From Desulfobacteraceae bacterium (GTDB lineage: Bacteria > Desulfobacterota > Desulfobacteria > Desulfobacterales > JAABRJ01), in the NCBI GenBank assembly GCA_022340425.1, contig JAJDNY010000061.1, positions 1 to 54,216 of the forward strand: 54,216 bases of DNA, written 5' to 3'. The translations under genes and the position numbers were made by a program. Each line of letters starts with the position of its first letter. The stretch's first letter is position 1. The notes beneath the pieces were generated by a model that was not told where the DNA came from, did not search any database, and saw only the letters and a list, made by a program, of their open reading frames with translations. Below, in pieces: positions 7,897 through 16,829 of this stretch.

Positions 7897-9780
7897 ATGA
7901 CATCCGCCGCCGCACCACCGCAGTCAGGCTTTCAATCCGTGGCGCTGATATCCGCCCCCTGGCCGTTTTTCAGCCGCCCATCGATTCAGTTGGGCAGCCT
8001 CAAAGCCTATCTGAAACGCGCGCTGCCCGATCTCAGAATCGACGCCCACCACTTTTACCTCAAGCTGGCGGCCGAGATCGGCTACGACACCTACCACGGC
8101 ATCTCGGAGCGCAGCTGGCTGGCCGAGAGCGTCTATGCAACCCTGCTCTACCCCCAACGACAAGCGGCCGCCCGCAAGCTGTTCGAAAGCGAGGCGCGCA
8201 AGGTGGCCCGGCTGCGCGGGGTGAATTTCGAGGCCCTCTGTGGAAAGGTCAAAAAGCTCACGGATCACTGGATCACCAGTGTCGAGTGGCAAAAAACGGG
8301 GTTGGCCGGTTTTTCCCTCTGTCTCTGTCAGCTGACCGCCAGCCTTTACTGTATCCGCCGGATCAAGGCCCTGGCCCCGCAACTGCCCGTGGTGGCCGGC
8401 GGCTCGATGTTCGCGGGTCCGGCCCTCGCCGGGCTGATGGCCGCCTTTCCCGAGATCGACTTCATGGTCAACGGTGAAGGTGAACGCCCGTTGACCCGCC
8501 TGGTTCAACAGCTTAAATCAGCCGCCGGCCCGCAGGCGGTCCCCAGCCTGCCGGGCCTCGTGCGGCGCGCCGACCTGGCAGACAACCGGGAGCCGCTGCA
8601 GGACCAGCTGCCGTCTCTGGCCGCATTGCCGCCGCCGGATTACGACGACTACTTCCGCCTGCTGGGGGAGCTCGGGCCCGACAAGGCCTTTTTCCCGACC
8701 CTCTCGGCTGAAATCTCACGCGGCTGCTACTGGCGCAGTACCCGCCGCGACGGGGTGCCCGCGGGCTGCGCCTTTTGCAACCTCAACCGCCAGTGGCAGG
8801 GCTACCGCTTCAAACCCCCGCAGCAGGTGGCCAGCGAAATCGACGGCCTCACCCGGCGCTACCGGCTGCTTTCCGTGGCGTTGATGGACAACCTCCTGCC
8901 AGCCCGACAGTCCCCGGAGATCTTTGCCCGCCTGCAGGCCCTGAAGAAGGATCTCAGCCTCTTTGGCGAGATCCGGGCCACCACCCCGCTCGCCACCCTG
9001 GGGGTCATGCGGGCGGCCGGGGTCCAGGAGGTCCAGATCGGCATCGAAGCCCTCAGCACCCGGCTGTTACGCAAACTCAACAAGGGCACGACGGCCATCC
9101 AGAACCTGGAGATCATGAAGCACTGCGAGGCGCTGGGCATCGAAAACCGCGCCAACCTGATCTGCGGCTTTCCCGGCAGCGACGACCAGGATGTGGCCGA
9201 AACCCTGGCGACTCTGGACTTCGCCCTGCCCTTCCGGCCCCCCAAGACCGTTTATTTCTGGCTGGGAACGGGAAGCCCGGTGTGGCAGCACCCGGAGCGA
9301 TTCGGCATCCGGGGGGTGGCCAACCACCCGCGCTACAGGGCGCTTTTCCCGCCCGAGACGCTGCGCCGGATCACTTTCATCACCCAATGCTACCGCGGGG
9401 ACCAGGGCCGCCAGCGGGCCCGCTGGCGACCGGTTGAGAAGAAGGTCCGGGGCTGGGCGGCGGCCTACGCCGCGCTGCACCGCGCACCGGCCAGCCCGCC
9501 GATTCTCGGCTACCGGGACGGCGGGGATTTCCTGATCATCCGCCAGCGTCGCCCGGGAGCCGATACTCAGACCCATCGGCTGTTGAACACGTCGCGCGCC
9601 ATCTACCTTTTCTGCGAACAGAACCGGAGCCTGGCGGCCATCACCCGACGCTTTTGCGCTCCGGGAGAAGCCGAAATCAGGGCTTTTTTAAGCGTGATGG
9701 TGGCCAAGCGGCTGATGTTTGCGGAAGGGGACCGCTATTTGAGCCTGGCGGTGCCGGCCGGCCGCCAACGGGGCGCATGA
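7897..9780 (+). CDS. B12-binding radical SAM protein, RiPP-maturation type
   Basis: 627 residues. An N-terminal cobalamin-binding-like domain (14-225: VALISAPWPFF, RPSIQLGSLK, VVAGGS, NGEGER) is followed by a radical-SAM domain. The cluster cysteines are C277, C291 and C294 (CX13CX2C) in SRGCYWRS...GCAFCNLN. The layout, the PDYDDYF linker and the IQIGIE/TTAIQNLEIMKHC-like stretches resemble the rSAM_ocin/'RiPP maturation radical SAM protein 1' family, whose usual cluster spacing is shorter. The C-terminal RLLNTSRAIYLFCEQ segment looks like a PqqD/RRE-type peptide-binding fold. No precursor peptide or export gene is adjacent, so the substrate is unknown. The start ATG follows AGAGGA; alternative upstream starts lie in the U32 gene. 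Confidence 0.78.
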   Translation: MTSAAAPPQSGFQSVALISAPWPFFSRPSIQLGSLKAYLKRALPDLRIDAHHFYLKLAAEIGYDTYHGISERSWLAESVYATLLYPQRQAAARKLFESEARKVARLRGVNFEALCGKVKKLTDHWITSVEWQKTGLAGFSLCLCQLTASLYCIRRIKALAPQLPVVAGGSMFAGPALAGLMAAFPEIDFMVNGEGERPLTRLVQQLKSAAGPQAVPSLPGLVRRADLADNREPLQDQLPSLAALPPPDYDDYFRLLGELGPDKAFFPTLSAEISRGCYWRSTRRDGVPAGCAFCNLNRQWQGYRFKPPQQVASEIDGLTRRYRLLSVALMDNLLPARQSPEIFARLQALKKDLSLFGEIRATTPLATLGVMRAAGVQEVQIGIEALSTRLLRKLNKGTTAIQNLEIMKHCEALGIENRANLICGFPGSDDQDVAETLATLDFALPFRPPKTVYFWLGTGSPVWQHPERFGIRGVANHPRYRALFPPETLRRITFITQCYRGDQGRQRARWRPVEKKVRGWAAAYAALHRAPASPPILGYRDGGDFLIIRQRRPGADTQTHRLLNTSRAIYLFCEQNRSLAAITRRFCAPGEAEIRAFLSVMVAKRLMFAEGDRYLSLAVPAGRQRGA

Positions 9781-9790
9781 CACGCCGCCC

Positions 9791-9823
9791 GGCCCGCGGT
9801 GGCGCCGGCGGGGGCCTTTTTTT
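9791..9823 (+). terminator. Intrinsic terminator of the radical-SAM gene
   Basis: A GC-rich hairpin, GGCCCGC (9791-9797) against GCGGGGGCC (9808-9816) with a small bulge, is followed at once by seven T. It lies 10 bases after the stop codon and in front of the convergent map gene. Confidence 0.75.
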
Positions 9824-9835
9824 GCGGGAGGGGCC

Positions 9836-10720
9836 TCAATCGAAGGGCGTCAGGCTTTCACAGCCGGTGGGGGTGACCAGCAGGGTCTGTTCGAACTGGG
9901 CTGAAAGCGAGCCGTCGGCGGTAACCGCCGTCCACCGGTCGTCCAGGACGCGCAGCTCCTTGCGCCCCAGGTTGATCATCGGCTCGATGGTGAACACCAT
10001 CCCCGGCACCAGCACCACCCCCTGCCCCTTGCGGCCGTAATGCGGAATTTGCGGGGCTTCGTGGAAATCAAAGCCCACCCCGTGCCCGACGAACTCGCGG
10101 ACCACCGAGCAGCCCTGACCCTCGGCATACTGCTGAATCGCCCAGCCGATGTCGCCGACGGTGTTGCCGGGGCGCACCGCTGCCATCCCCCGGCGCAGGC
10201 ACTCGCGGCTGACGGCCACGATCTTGCGGGCATCGGGGCCGGCGGTGCCCACGAAGAAGGTTTTGTTGCAGTCGGCATAGTAGCCGTTGAGAATCGGGGT
10301 CACATCGACGTTGACGATGTCCCCGTCGTTGAGCACGCGCGGCCCGGGGATGCCGTGGCAGATGACCTCGTTGACCGAAACGCAGACGCTCTTGGGATAG
10401 CCCCGGTAGTTGAGGGGTGCGGAAACGGCGCCGGCGGCCGAAGTGAGCGCATCCACCAGGGTATTGATCTCGTCGGTGGCGATGCCGGGCCGGATCATGG
10501 TCTCCACCCGATTCAGGATATCCAGCGCCAGCCGACCGGCTTGCTTGATGGCCGCGATGTCCTCCGGTGCCTTCAGCCGAATCTGGTATTTTTTGAAATA
10601 AAGCTGCTTCAGGTCCACTGCCCGGGCAGCCTCTTTGCCCAGGCAGCATTTCTTGTATTTCAGACCGCTGCCGCAGGGGCAGGGGTCGTTTCGTCCAACC
10701 CGCTGGTGTTTCATGATCAT
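9836..10720 (-). CDS. map: Methionine aminopeptidase type I with SEC-C zinc motif
   Basis: 294 residues. The N-terminus carries a SEC-C zinc-binding motif ([17 protein letters not shown]), which in other proteins binds zinc and can contact ribosomes or SecB. The catalytic pita-bread domain follows, with all five metal ligands visible: two Asp in [17 protein letters not shown], His in [12 protein letters not shown], Glu in [10 protein letters not shown] and Glu in SAQFEQTLL. It removes N-terminal Met from nascent proteins in the cytoplasm. The ATG at 10720 is preferred over an ATG two codons later because AGGA lies 8 bases upstream of it. It appears monocistronic. Confidence 0.95.
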   Translation of the reverse strand: MIMKHQRVGRNDPCPCGSGLKYKKCCLGKEAARAVDLKQLYFKKYQIRLKAPEDIAAIKQAGRLALDILNRVETMIRPGIATDEINTLVDALTSAAGAVSAPLNYRGYPKSVCVSVNEVICHGIPGPRVLNDGDIVNVDVTPILNGYYADCNKTFFVGTAGPDARKIVAVSRECLRRGMAAVRPGNTVGDIGWAIQQYAEGQGCSVVREFVGHGVGFDFHEAPQIPHYGRKGQGVVLVPGMVFTIEPMINLGRKELRVLDDRWTAVTADGSLSAQFEQTLLVTPTGCESLTPFD

Positions 10721-10949
10721 GCGCTCTTTCCTGGGAGAATTAAGGGCCCCGGCAGGATTGCTGTAGCACATGCCGCCGCCTTTTTGAATGCCTAATCGGC
10801 CAGCCGCCCAGCGGTCCCGGGCCCGCCGTCATGGCCTTGACGATGAGCGCCGGTGATCGCTGTCAAAAATCCGCTGGAAATCCTTTCGAATCCTCCGCCC
10901 CGGCCCGGCTGCAGCGCCAGCCGGCGGCGGGCCCCCCTATTGTTTCCGG

Positions 10950-10965
10950 TGGCATCATATTTGCT
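10950..10965 (+). promoter_or_regulatory. Sigma-54 (RpoN) promoter for the pilus operon
   Basis: TGGCATCATATTTGCT fits the -24/-12 consensus (TGGCAC-N5-TTGCW), with GG and GC exactly 10 bases apart and only position 6 weak. The expected start is near 10977, giving a roughly 250-nt leader before the ATG at 11226. RpoN control is common for type IV pilin genes, and an NtrC-type activator is encoded at 24890. Confidence 0.7.
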
Positions 10966-11073
10966 TTAAGCCTCTTCAACCCGTGGGCGCGGCAGACCTC
11001 ACCCCCTGGGTTATCACTTGGAAAAAACCATTCCACGACCAAACTTGATGAAGCGGTAAAAAGTCAAAATCCA

Positions 11074-11198
11074 GACGGTTTCGCCAAAAGTCCAAGTTTA
11101 AGGCGCGCAAATCTCAGCGGCGTGAGGCGTACTAATGTACGCCGCAGCGACTTCGAGATGCGGCGCAACGCAGAAATTGGACTTTTTGCGGAACCGTC
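11074..11198. repeat. 125-nt imperfect inverted repeat (Desulfobacterales-type hairpin element)
   Basis: The outer arms, GACGGTTTCGCCAAAAGTCC at 11074 and its counterpart ending GGAACCGTC at 11198, match at about 20 of 22 positions. The centre is a perfect hairpin, GGCGTAC-TAAT-GTACGCC (11126-11143), and the arms pair loosely between. From memory, similar 'AAAAAGTCCAATTTCTGCG' elements are dispersed in related genomes; I cannot verify copy number here. Confidence 0.8.
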
Positions 11199-11225
11199 AA
11201 ACTTCGCGCGGCGAACCCGCACCCC

Positions 11226-12785
11226 ATGACCCGATCCTGCGACATACCGGCCGATCCGGCGCGACCCGGACAATCGCCCCCCCACCTTCAGCGGGTATAC
11301 CTCGAATTTTACCGCCTGCGCGAGCCGCCCTTTGCCATCACGCCCGACCCAGAGTTCCTCTTCCTTTCCCAGACCCACTTGAGCGCCATCGACAAGATCC
11401 TCTACGGCATCCAGAGCCGGATGGGGGTGATCTTGCTGAGCGGCGAGGTAGGGACCGGCAAAACCACCCTCTGCCGGGTGCTGCTGGACCGCCTGGAGGA
11501 CCGCGCGGTCACCGTATATCTGATCAATCCCTCTTTTTCCGGCCGGGAGCTGATCGCGGCGATCCTGGAGGACCTCGGCCGCCCCTGCCCCGCGGACGCC
11601 ACCAAAAAGGACCTGATCGACGCCCTCAACCGCTTCCTGCTGGCCGCCGACCCGCAGCGGCCGGTGGTGATTCTGATCGACGACGCCCAGAGCCTCCCGT
11701 TGGAAACCATGGAGGATCTGCGCCTGCTGTCGAACCTGGAGACCGACAAGCAAAAGCTGCTGCAAGTGATTCTCGCCGGACAGCCTGAGCTGGAAAGCCG
11801 GATTGGGCAGCCGGCCCTGCGCCAGCTGGCGCAGCGGGTGGCAATCCACTGCCGCCTGGAGCGCCTGGCGCCGGATGAAATCCAGGCCTATATCGCACGG
11901 CGCCTGTTCGTCGCTGGCGACCAGGGGCAGATCCGCTTCCCTCCCCGGGTGGCCGCCAAAATCCACCGGATCACCGACGGCATCCCGCGCATGATCAACA
12001 AGGTCTGTGACCTGGCCCTGACGGCGGCTTACACCCAAGGTGCCCACTGCGTCACAGCGGGGCATCTGCGGGCCGCGGCAACCGAGCTGGTCGGCCCCCA
12101 GGCCAAGAACCACCGCCGGCGCCGGATGGCAGCGCTGCGCCCCGCAGCCGCCTGCGCCGCGGCGGCCCTGCTGTTGGCCGGGGTCTGCGGCTTGCCGGCT
12201 TTCCCGCCCCCCAGCAGCGAAAAACCCGCGCCGATGGCCGCCCCCCAGGCGGCTGCGGCGGCCGGGGCGCCGGAAACTGCCCCAGCCCCTGGGGACACCA
12301 CAGCCCCCGACAGCGGGGATGAGGCGGCGGCGCTTGCCGCGGGCCGCGGGGCCTTCGTGCTCCTCTTGGGTTCTTCCCGGTCGCTGGCCCACACCCGAGG
12401 CGCGGTCCTGGAATTGCGCCGCCAGGGCGTCACGGCGCACTGGAACCCCGTCGATATGGGCAAACGCGGCCTTTGGTACCGCATATTTACCGGGCGCTTC
12501 GAGGACCGCGCGGCAGCCGAACGATTCAAGAACGTCCACGGTCTCACGGAGTCCCTGGTGCTGAAAGCCCCCCTGACCCTTGTGCTCGGGGAGGCCGAAC
12601 GGCCGGAGGCGTTCGCGCCGATCATGGCCCTGCTGGACGAAAATCGGTATGACGCCTTTGTCGTGGCGGCAGGTCCAAACCGTTACCGGCTGGCCTCGGG
12701 AGCCTATGTCAGCTCCCAGCAGGCCGCCCAAGGCGCGGCGGAATTGTCGCGCTACGGGCTGAACCCGCGGGTGGTGCCGGGATGA
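11226..12785 (+). CDS. mshM: MshM/ExeA-like AAA ATPase with C-terminal SPOR repeats
   Basis: 519 residues. The N-terminal AAA domain (about 24-290) shows the ExeA/GspA opening VYLEFYRLREPPF, Walker A GEVGTGKT (73-80), Walker B VVILIDDAQ and DGIPRMINKVCD. A membrane helix follows (307-326), then an Ala/Pro linker and two SPOR-like stretches (about 377-450 and 475-519). ExeA-type ATPases with periplasmic peptidoglycan-binding tails help place secretin rings in the wall, and MshM does this for MSHA pili. The ATG at 11226 has no clear ribosome site; no other start precedes the conserved domain. It is the first gene of mshM-N-E-G-like, behind the sigma-54 promoter. Confidence 0.82.
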   Translation: MTRSCDIPADPARPGQSPPHLQRVYLEFYRLREPPFAITPDPEFLFLSQTHLSAIDKILYGIQSRMGVILLSGEVGTGKTTLCRVLLDRLEDRAVTVYLINPSFSGRELIAAILEDLGRPCPADATKKDLIDALNRFLLAADPQRPVVILIDDAQSLPLETMEDLRLLSNLETDKQKLLQVILAGQPELESRIGQPALRQLAQRVAIHCRLERLAPDEIQAYIARRLFVAGDQGQIRFPPRVAAKIHRITDGIPRMINKVCDLALTAAYTQGAHCVTAGHLRAAATELVGPQAKNHRRRRMAALRPAAACAAAALLLAGVCGLPAFPPPSSEKPAPMAAPQAAAAAGAPETAPAPGDTTAPDSGDEAAALAAGRGAFVLLLGSSRSLAHTRGAVLELRRQGVTAHWNPVDMGKRGLWYRIFTGRFEDRAAAERFKNVHGLTESLVLKAPLTLVLGEAERPEAFAPIMALLDENRYDAFVVAAGPNRYRLASGAYVSSQQAAQGAAELSRYGLNPRVVPG

Positions 12786-12852
12786 GCGCGCCCGACGCCC
12801 GGGGCCCGCAGCGATCGGCCCGCAGCGATCAAGCGGTCCAGGGGAGGACCGA

Positions 12853-13932
12853 GTGAGCCTGCTCAATGACGCCCTGCGCAAACGCCGGCAAGAGAACGCA
12901 GGCCACCAGCAACGGCCGGCAACGCCAGCGCCGATTGCTGTTTCCGGACACCGGCGGCCGCGGGCCACCTGGTTGGCCGCCGTGGCACTGGCGGCCGGCG
13001 GCCTGTCCATTCCCCTCTGGCAGACCGCCGGAACCCACGAACTCTCGCCGCCGCCCCTGAAAACGGTTGCAAACCCACCGTCCGGACTACTTTCCCAGGC
13101 CCTGTCGGCCCCCGCCGGACCGCCGCCAGCGGCGCTCCCGCCCTCGGCAGCGAATGCCCCATCAGTTCCCACGGCAACGGACGCGCCCCCGGCGAGCGCC
13201 GCGGCCGAGGGGGTGCCGAAGCCCAAGCCGGCCGCCGCGCGCCCCCCCCGGCCGGCCCGTACACGGCCGGCAAAACCGGCGGCTGAAGAGAGCCCCTTTT
13301 ACACCAAAGCCAAAGCCCTGCACCGCCAGCAGCGCTATCGCGAGGCCATCGGCTTTTATCGCCAGGCGCTGGCGCTCAACCCGGATCACGCGGCCTGCCG
13401 TTTTAATCTGGCCACCGCCTACCTGGCCAGCGACGCTTTCGGGGACGCCTACCCGCTTCTCATGGCCTTGGCGGCCAGCGCGCCGTCAAACCCCGACATC
13501 CAGTTGAACCTGGCCATCGCCGAAATCGGGGCCGGGCGCCTTGAGGCCGCGGCCGTCAGCCTGGAGACGGCCCAGGGGCTGCCGGCGGCGCCGCTATTTG
13601 AGATTCATTTTCACCACGGCATTCTGCACGGCCGTTGCGGCCGCCCCCAGGCCGCCATCGCCAGCTACCGGCGGGCCATGGCGCTCAAGCCGGGGCACAG
13701 CGGGGTGCTCCTCAACCTGGCGCTGACCTATGATCGGCTGGCGCACTACCCGGAGGCGCTGGACTACTACCTGCGCTCGCTTGCGGCCGGGGACGGTCTT
13801 ACCGCGCAGGAAAGCGACCAGATCCGCCGGCGGATTCGGCAACTCCAGAGCTACCTCAGCACAGCGGCCGAAGCCGCGCCGGATCGGCATCTATCGTCGG
13901 CCGCGGGCCGGCCGCAACCGGAGGGGCGCTGA
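12853..13932 (+). CDS. mshN: MshN-like TPR membrane protein
   Basis: 359 residues from a GTG preceded by GGGGAGGACCGA. The N-terminus MSLLNDALRKRRQE is the short conserved cytoplasmic tag seen in MshN/GspB-like proteins. A single membrane helix lies near 37-56, then a Pro/Ala-rich spacer to about 145, then at least four TPR-like repeats (for example YREAIGFYRQALALNPDHAA, PQAAIASYRRAMALKPGHSG and PEALDYYLRSLAAG). The TPR part is predicted to be periplasmic and probably supports secretin or pilus assembly. It lies between the MshM-like and GspE-like genes, in the same order as in Vibrio MSHA loci. Confidence 0.75.
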   Translation: MSLLNDALRKRRQENAGHQQRPATPAPIAVSGHRRPRATWLAAVALAAGGLSIPLWQTAGTHELSPPPLKTVANPPSGLLSQALSAPAGPPPAALPPSAANAPSVPTATDAPPASAAAEGVPKPKPAAARPPRPARTRPAKPAAEESPFYTKAKALHRQQRYREAIGFYRQALALNPDHAACRFNLATAYLASDAFGDAYPLLMALAASAPSNPDIQLNLAIAEIGAGRLEAAAVSLETAQGLPAAPLFEIHFHHGILHGRCGRPQAAIASYRRAMALKPGHSGVLLNLALTYDRLAHYPEALDYYLRSLAAGDGLTAQESDQIRRRIRQLQSYLSTAAEAAPDRHLSSAAGRPQPEGR

Positions 13933-13935
13933 CGC

Positions 13936-15585
13936 ATGAAAAAACGGATTGGCGACATCCTGACCGAAATGGGCTTCATCGGCGCCGACCAGCTGGAAAT
14001 GGCGCTCATGGAGACCCGCAAAACCGGCCTTATGCTGGGCGACGTCCTCCTGCGGCTGGACTGGGTCACCGAAGAGCAGCTCCAGATGGCCATCGCCGTA
14101 CAGAGCGGGGCCCAAATCCTGGATACCAGCAGTGTCGGCATCGATCCGGCTCTGCTGACCGAAATCCCCCAGGAGTTCGTCAACGAACACGGCATCTTCC
14201 CCTTCGAGAAGGACGGCCAGACCCTCAAAGCCGCCACCAGCAATCCCTTCGACGTCATTGCGCGCGACAAGCTGGCGCGCCTGACCGGCTATCGGGTGGT
14301 CACCTTCATCGCCCCCAAGACCTGGATCGCCAGGGCCATCGCCCTCTATTACCAGACCGCCCAGACCATCGACAACGAGATCGAGGCCATCACCCGCGCC
14401 GGCCTCTCCGAGCGCGCCGCGGAGCAGAACCAGATCGTCACCCTGGCCGATCTCTTGGTCGACAAGGGCTACGTCATAGGCGCCAGCGACATCCACGTGG
14501 TGCCCGACACCAACCTGGTGCGGGTGTACTACCGCATCGACGGCGTGCTTCACCAGACCTATCTCTTCGCCAAAACCTTTCAACAGAGCCTGATCACGCG
14601 CTTCAAGATCATGGCCGACATGGATATCTCCAACCCCAACATCCCCCACGACGGCCGGATTCGCTACAACGGCAAGGTCGGCACCTTCGACATGCGGGTT
14701 TCAACCTTTCCTACCCAGCTCGGGGAAACCGTCGTGATGCGCCTGCTGGTGTATGACAAGGTCGTGGGCGAGCTGAACAATCTCGGCTTGGAGGAAGACG
14801 ATTTGGCCCGCTTCCGGGAAGGCATTCGCCGGCCCTACGGCCTGATTTTGACCACCGGCCCCACCGGCTCGGGCAAGACCACCACTCTCTACACGGCCCT
14901 GATGGCCATCAACAGTCCCCACATCAACGTCATGACGGTCGAGGACCCCATCGAGTATGCCATTCCCACCATCCGCCAGACGGCCGTCAACCCCAAGGCC
15001 GGACTGAGCTTCAGCAATGCGCTGCGCTCGGCCATGCGCCAGGACCCGGACGTGATTCTGGTGGGGGAGATCCGCGACCGGGAAACGGCGGACTTGGCCC
15101 TGCAGGCGGCCTTGACCGGCCACCTGGTGCTCTCCACCCTGCACACCAATGACGCCGCCTCGGCCATCAACCGCCTCCTGGACCTTGGGGTCAACACCAG
15201 CATCCTGACCGCATCCCTCTCGATGGTGGTCGCCCAGCGGCTGGTGCGGCGGGTCTGCCCCCACTGCGTCCAACACGCGGCGCCAACCGCCGAGGAGGCT
15301 GCGCTGTTCGCCCGCCAGGGTCTCACGGCCCCGCCCCTGCTGGCCCGGCCGGTGGGCTGCGGAAGCTGCTACCAGTCGGGATACCGGGGACGGACCGGCA
15401 TCTATGAGGTTCTGCGGGTGGACCGCGCAATCGGCGAACTGATCTTTGGCGGGGCGCTCCACAGCACCATCGAAGACGCGGCCGTCAAGGCCGGAACGAG
15501 CCTGATGTACCGCCAGGCACTGAAAAAAGCCGTCCGGGGGGTCACGACCCTCGAGGAGGTCTTCCGGGTGGCGGCCGATGCCTGA
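13936..15585 (+). CDS. mshE: GspE/PilB-family pilus assembly ATPase (MshE-like)
   Basis: 549 residues. An N-terminal MshEN-like domain (KKRIGDILTEMGFI..., 1-140), a type known in relatives to bind c-di-GMP, is followed by the motor domain. That domain has Walker A GPTGSGKT (308-315), Asp box VEDPIEY, Walker B VILVGEIRDRET, His box TLHTNDAASAINRLLDLG, and a zinc tetracysteine (C441, C444, C475, C478). It powers pilin polymerisation at the inner membrane. The start lies three bases after the preceding stop, and the end overlaps the GspF gene by eight bases, so the operon is tightly coupled. Confidence 0.92.
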   Translation: MKKRIGDILTEMGFIGADQLEMALMETRKTGLMLGDVLLRLDWVTEEQLQMAIAVQSGAQILDTSSVGIDPALLTEIPQEFVNEHGIFPFEKDGQTLKAATSNPFDVIARDKLARLTGYRVVTFIAPKTWIARAIALYYQTAQTIDNEIEAITRAGLSERAAEQNQIVTLADLLVDKGYVIGASDIHVVPDTNLVRVYYRIDGVLHQTYLFAKTFQQSLITRFKIMADMDISNPNIPHDGRIRYNGKVGTFDMRVSTFPTQLGETVVMRLLVYDKVVGELNNLGLEEDDLARFREGIRRPYGLILTTGPTGSGKTTTLYTALMAINSPHINVMTVEDPIEYAIPTIRQTAVNPKAGLSFSNALRSAMRQDPDVILVGEIRDRETADLALQAALTGHLVLSTLHTNDAASAINRLLDLGVNTSILTASLSMVVAQRLVRRVCPHCVQHAAPTAEEAALFARQGLTAPPLLARPVGCGSCYQSGYRGRTGIYEVLRVDRAIGELIFGGALHSTIEDAAVKAGTSLMYRQALKKAVRGVTTLEEVFRVAADA

Positions 15586-16795
15586 TTTCCGTTACCGGGC
15601 CATCGACGACAGCGGCCGCCTGTGCCGGGGAAGCGCCACGGCCCTGAGCGAAGGGGAGGTGGCGCAGATCCTGTTGGACAGGGGCCTGAACCTGATCGAC
15701 TGCCGCAAGTCCCGGAGAACCGGCCTGACCCGGGCCTTTTCATCCGGACGGATCCCGCCGCGGCTGCTGATCGAATTCTACCACCGCCTTTCACAGGCGC
15801 TGAGGCTGGGACTGCCGATGCTGGCGGCCCTGGAGGAGAACGCCAGCACACTGCCCTCCCCGATGCTGAAAAAAATCATCGGCGAAATGCGTCTTGCCAT
15901 CGCCGGCGGCCAGAGCCTGCAAGCCGCCGCCGCCCGCTTCGGCCGGATCTTCCCCAAGCTGGACCTGGCGGTCATCGGGATGGGCGAAAAAACCGGTGAG
16001 CTACCCAAATCGCTGCAAGAGCTCGCCGATTTCCGCGAATGGAAGGAAGACATCCGCGCGACCCTGCGACGGGCGACCGTTTACCCGGCCTTTGTGCTAA
16101 CCGCCGTCACGGCCGTTCTGGGGGTATGGGTGGGCTACGTCCTGCCCCAAATGGCCAAAGTGCTGGCCGAAATGGGGGTTATCCTGCCCCAGGCAACCCG
16201 CTGGGTGTTGGGGGTCAGCGGGTTTCTTCGCCAGCAGTGGGTGCCGCTGGGCGCCGGGCTGGGGCTGTTGGCGGTAGCCTTTTTGCTGGCACGGAAAAGC
16301 GCCCGGGGCGCCGTCTGCCTCGACCGCCTGCTACTCGGGCTGCCACTGGCGGGCCCGATTGCGGTCAATATCGTCATGGCGCGCCTGAGCCACAATTTCG
16401 CCACGATGTACCACGCCGGCTTGAACATCCATCAAATTTTCGAGATTCTCAGCCGCGACGTCCTGGGCAACCGCTTTGTGGAAAAGCGCGTGGGCCGAGT
16501 CTACAGCGAGGTTCAGGGCGGCAAGCCTTTGGCGGCCGCCTTCGAGGGCGCGGGCGGGTTTCCGCCGCTGCTGTTGGGGGCGATTCGCAACGGGGAATCC
16601 ACCGGCACCCTGGACGAGGCCTTCAACCGACTGGGGGATTACTACAACGGCGAGGTCAAGCGCACGATGCAACTTCTGGTCAACGCCTTGGAGCCGATTT
16701 CGATTTTGGCACTGGGAGGGATTTTCGGACTGATTCTGCTCTCGATCCTGCTGCCGCTCTACGACGTCATCGGCGAGTTCGGCAAAGCCTATTGA
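15578..16795 (+). CDS. mshG: GspF/PilC-family inner-membrane platform protein (MshG-like)
   Basis: 405 residues with the two-lobed T2SSF architecture. The cytoplasmic helical domains (about 55-165 and 255-370) each precede membrane helices: VLTAVTAVLGVWVGYVLPQM, PLGAGLGLLAVAFLLA and, at the end, LALGGIFGLILLSILLPLY. The N-terminus, PDFRYRAIDDSGRLCRGSAT, is typical of GspF. It anchors the assembly ATPase and the pilin pool. Its start lies inside the end of the GspE gene. It is the last gene of the plus block; the next genes are convergent, 34 bases away. Confidence 0.9.
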   Translation: MPDFRYRAIDDSGRLCRGSATALSEGEVAQILLDRGLNLIDCRKSRRTGLTRAFSSGRIPPRLLIEFYHRLSQALRLGLPMLAALEENASTLPSPMLKKIIGEMRLAIAGGQSLQAAAARFGRIFPKLDLAVIGMGEKTGELPKSLQELADFREWKEDIRATLRRATVYPAFVLTAVTAVLGVWVGYVLPQMAKVLAEMGVILPQATRWVLGVSGFLRQQWVPLGAGLGLLAVAFLLARKSARGAVCLDRLLLGLPLAGPIAVNIVMARLSHNFATMYHAGLNIHQIFEILSRDVLGNRFVEKRVGRVYSEVQGGKPLAAAFEGAGGFPPLLLGAIRNGESTGTLDEAFNRLGDYYNGEVKRTMQLLVNALEPISILALGGIFGLILLSILLPLYDVIGEFGKAY

Positions 16796-16829
16796 GGATG
16801 CAACCGCCCAAGACCTGCGCTAAGGGGCC

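Larger units (their letters stand above)
10721..11225. other. 505-bp intergenic region before the pilus operon
   Basis: It holds no credible gene. It contains a sigma-54 promoter (10950-10965) and a 125-nt imperfect inverted repeat (11074-11198), each listed separately. An open frame at 10831-11229 crosses the repeat and is not coding-like. Confidence 0.7.

Noticed and set aside
7847-9835. RiPP gene cluster around the radical-SAM protein
   Set aside because: The flanking gaps (50 and 55 bp) are too short for a precursor gene, and no peptidase-transporter gene is near; the U32 neighbour is RlhA-like.
10831-11229. 132-codon open frame in the region before the pilus operon
   Set aside because: It runs through the inverted repeat and has no motif or ribosome site.
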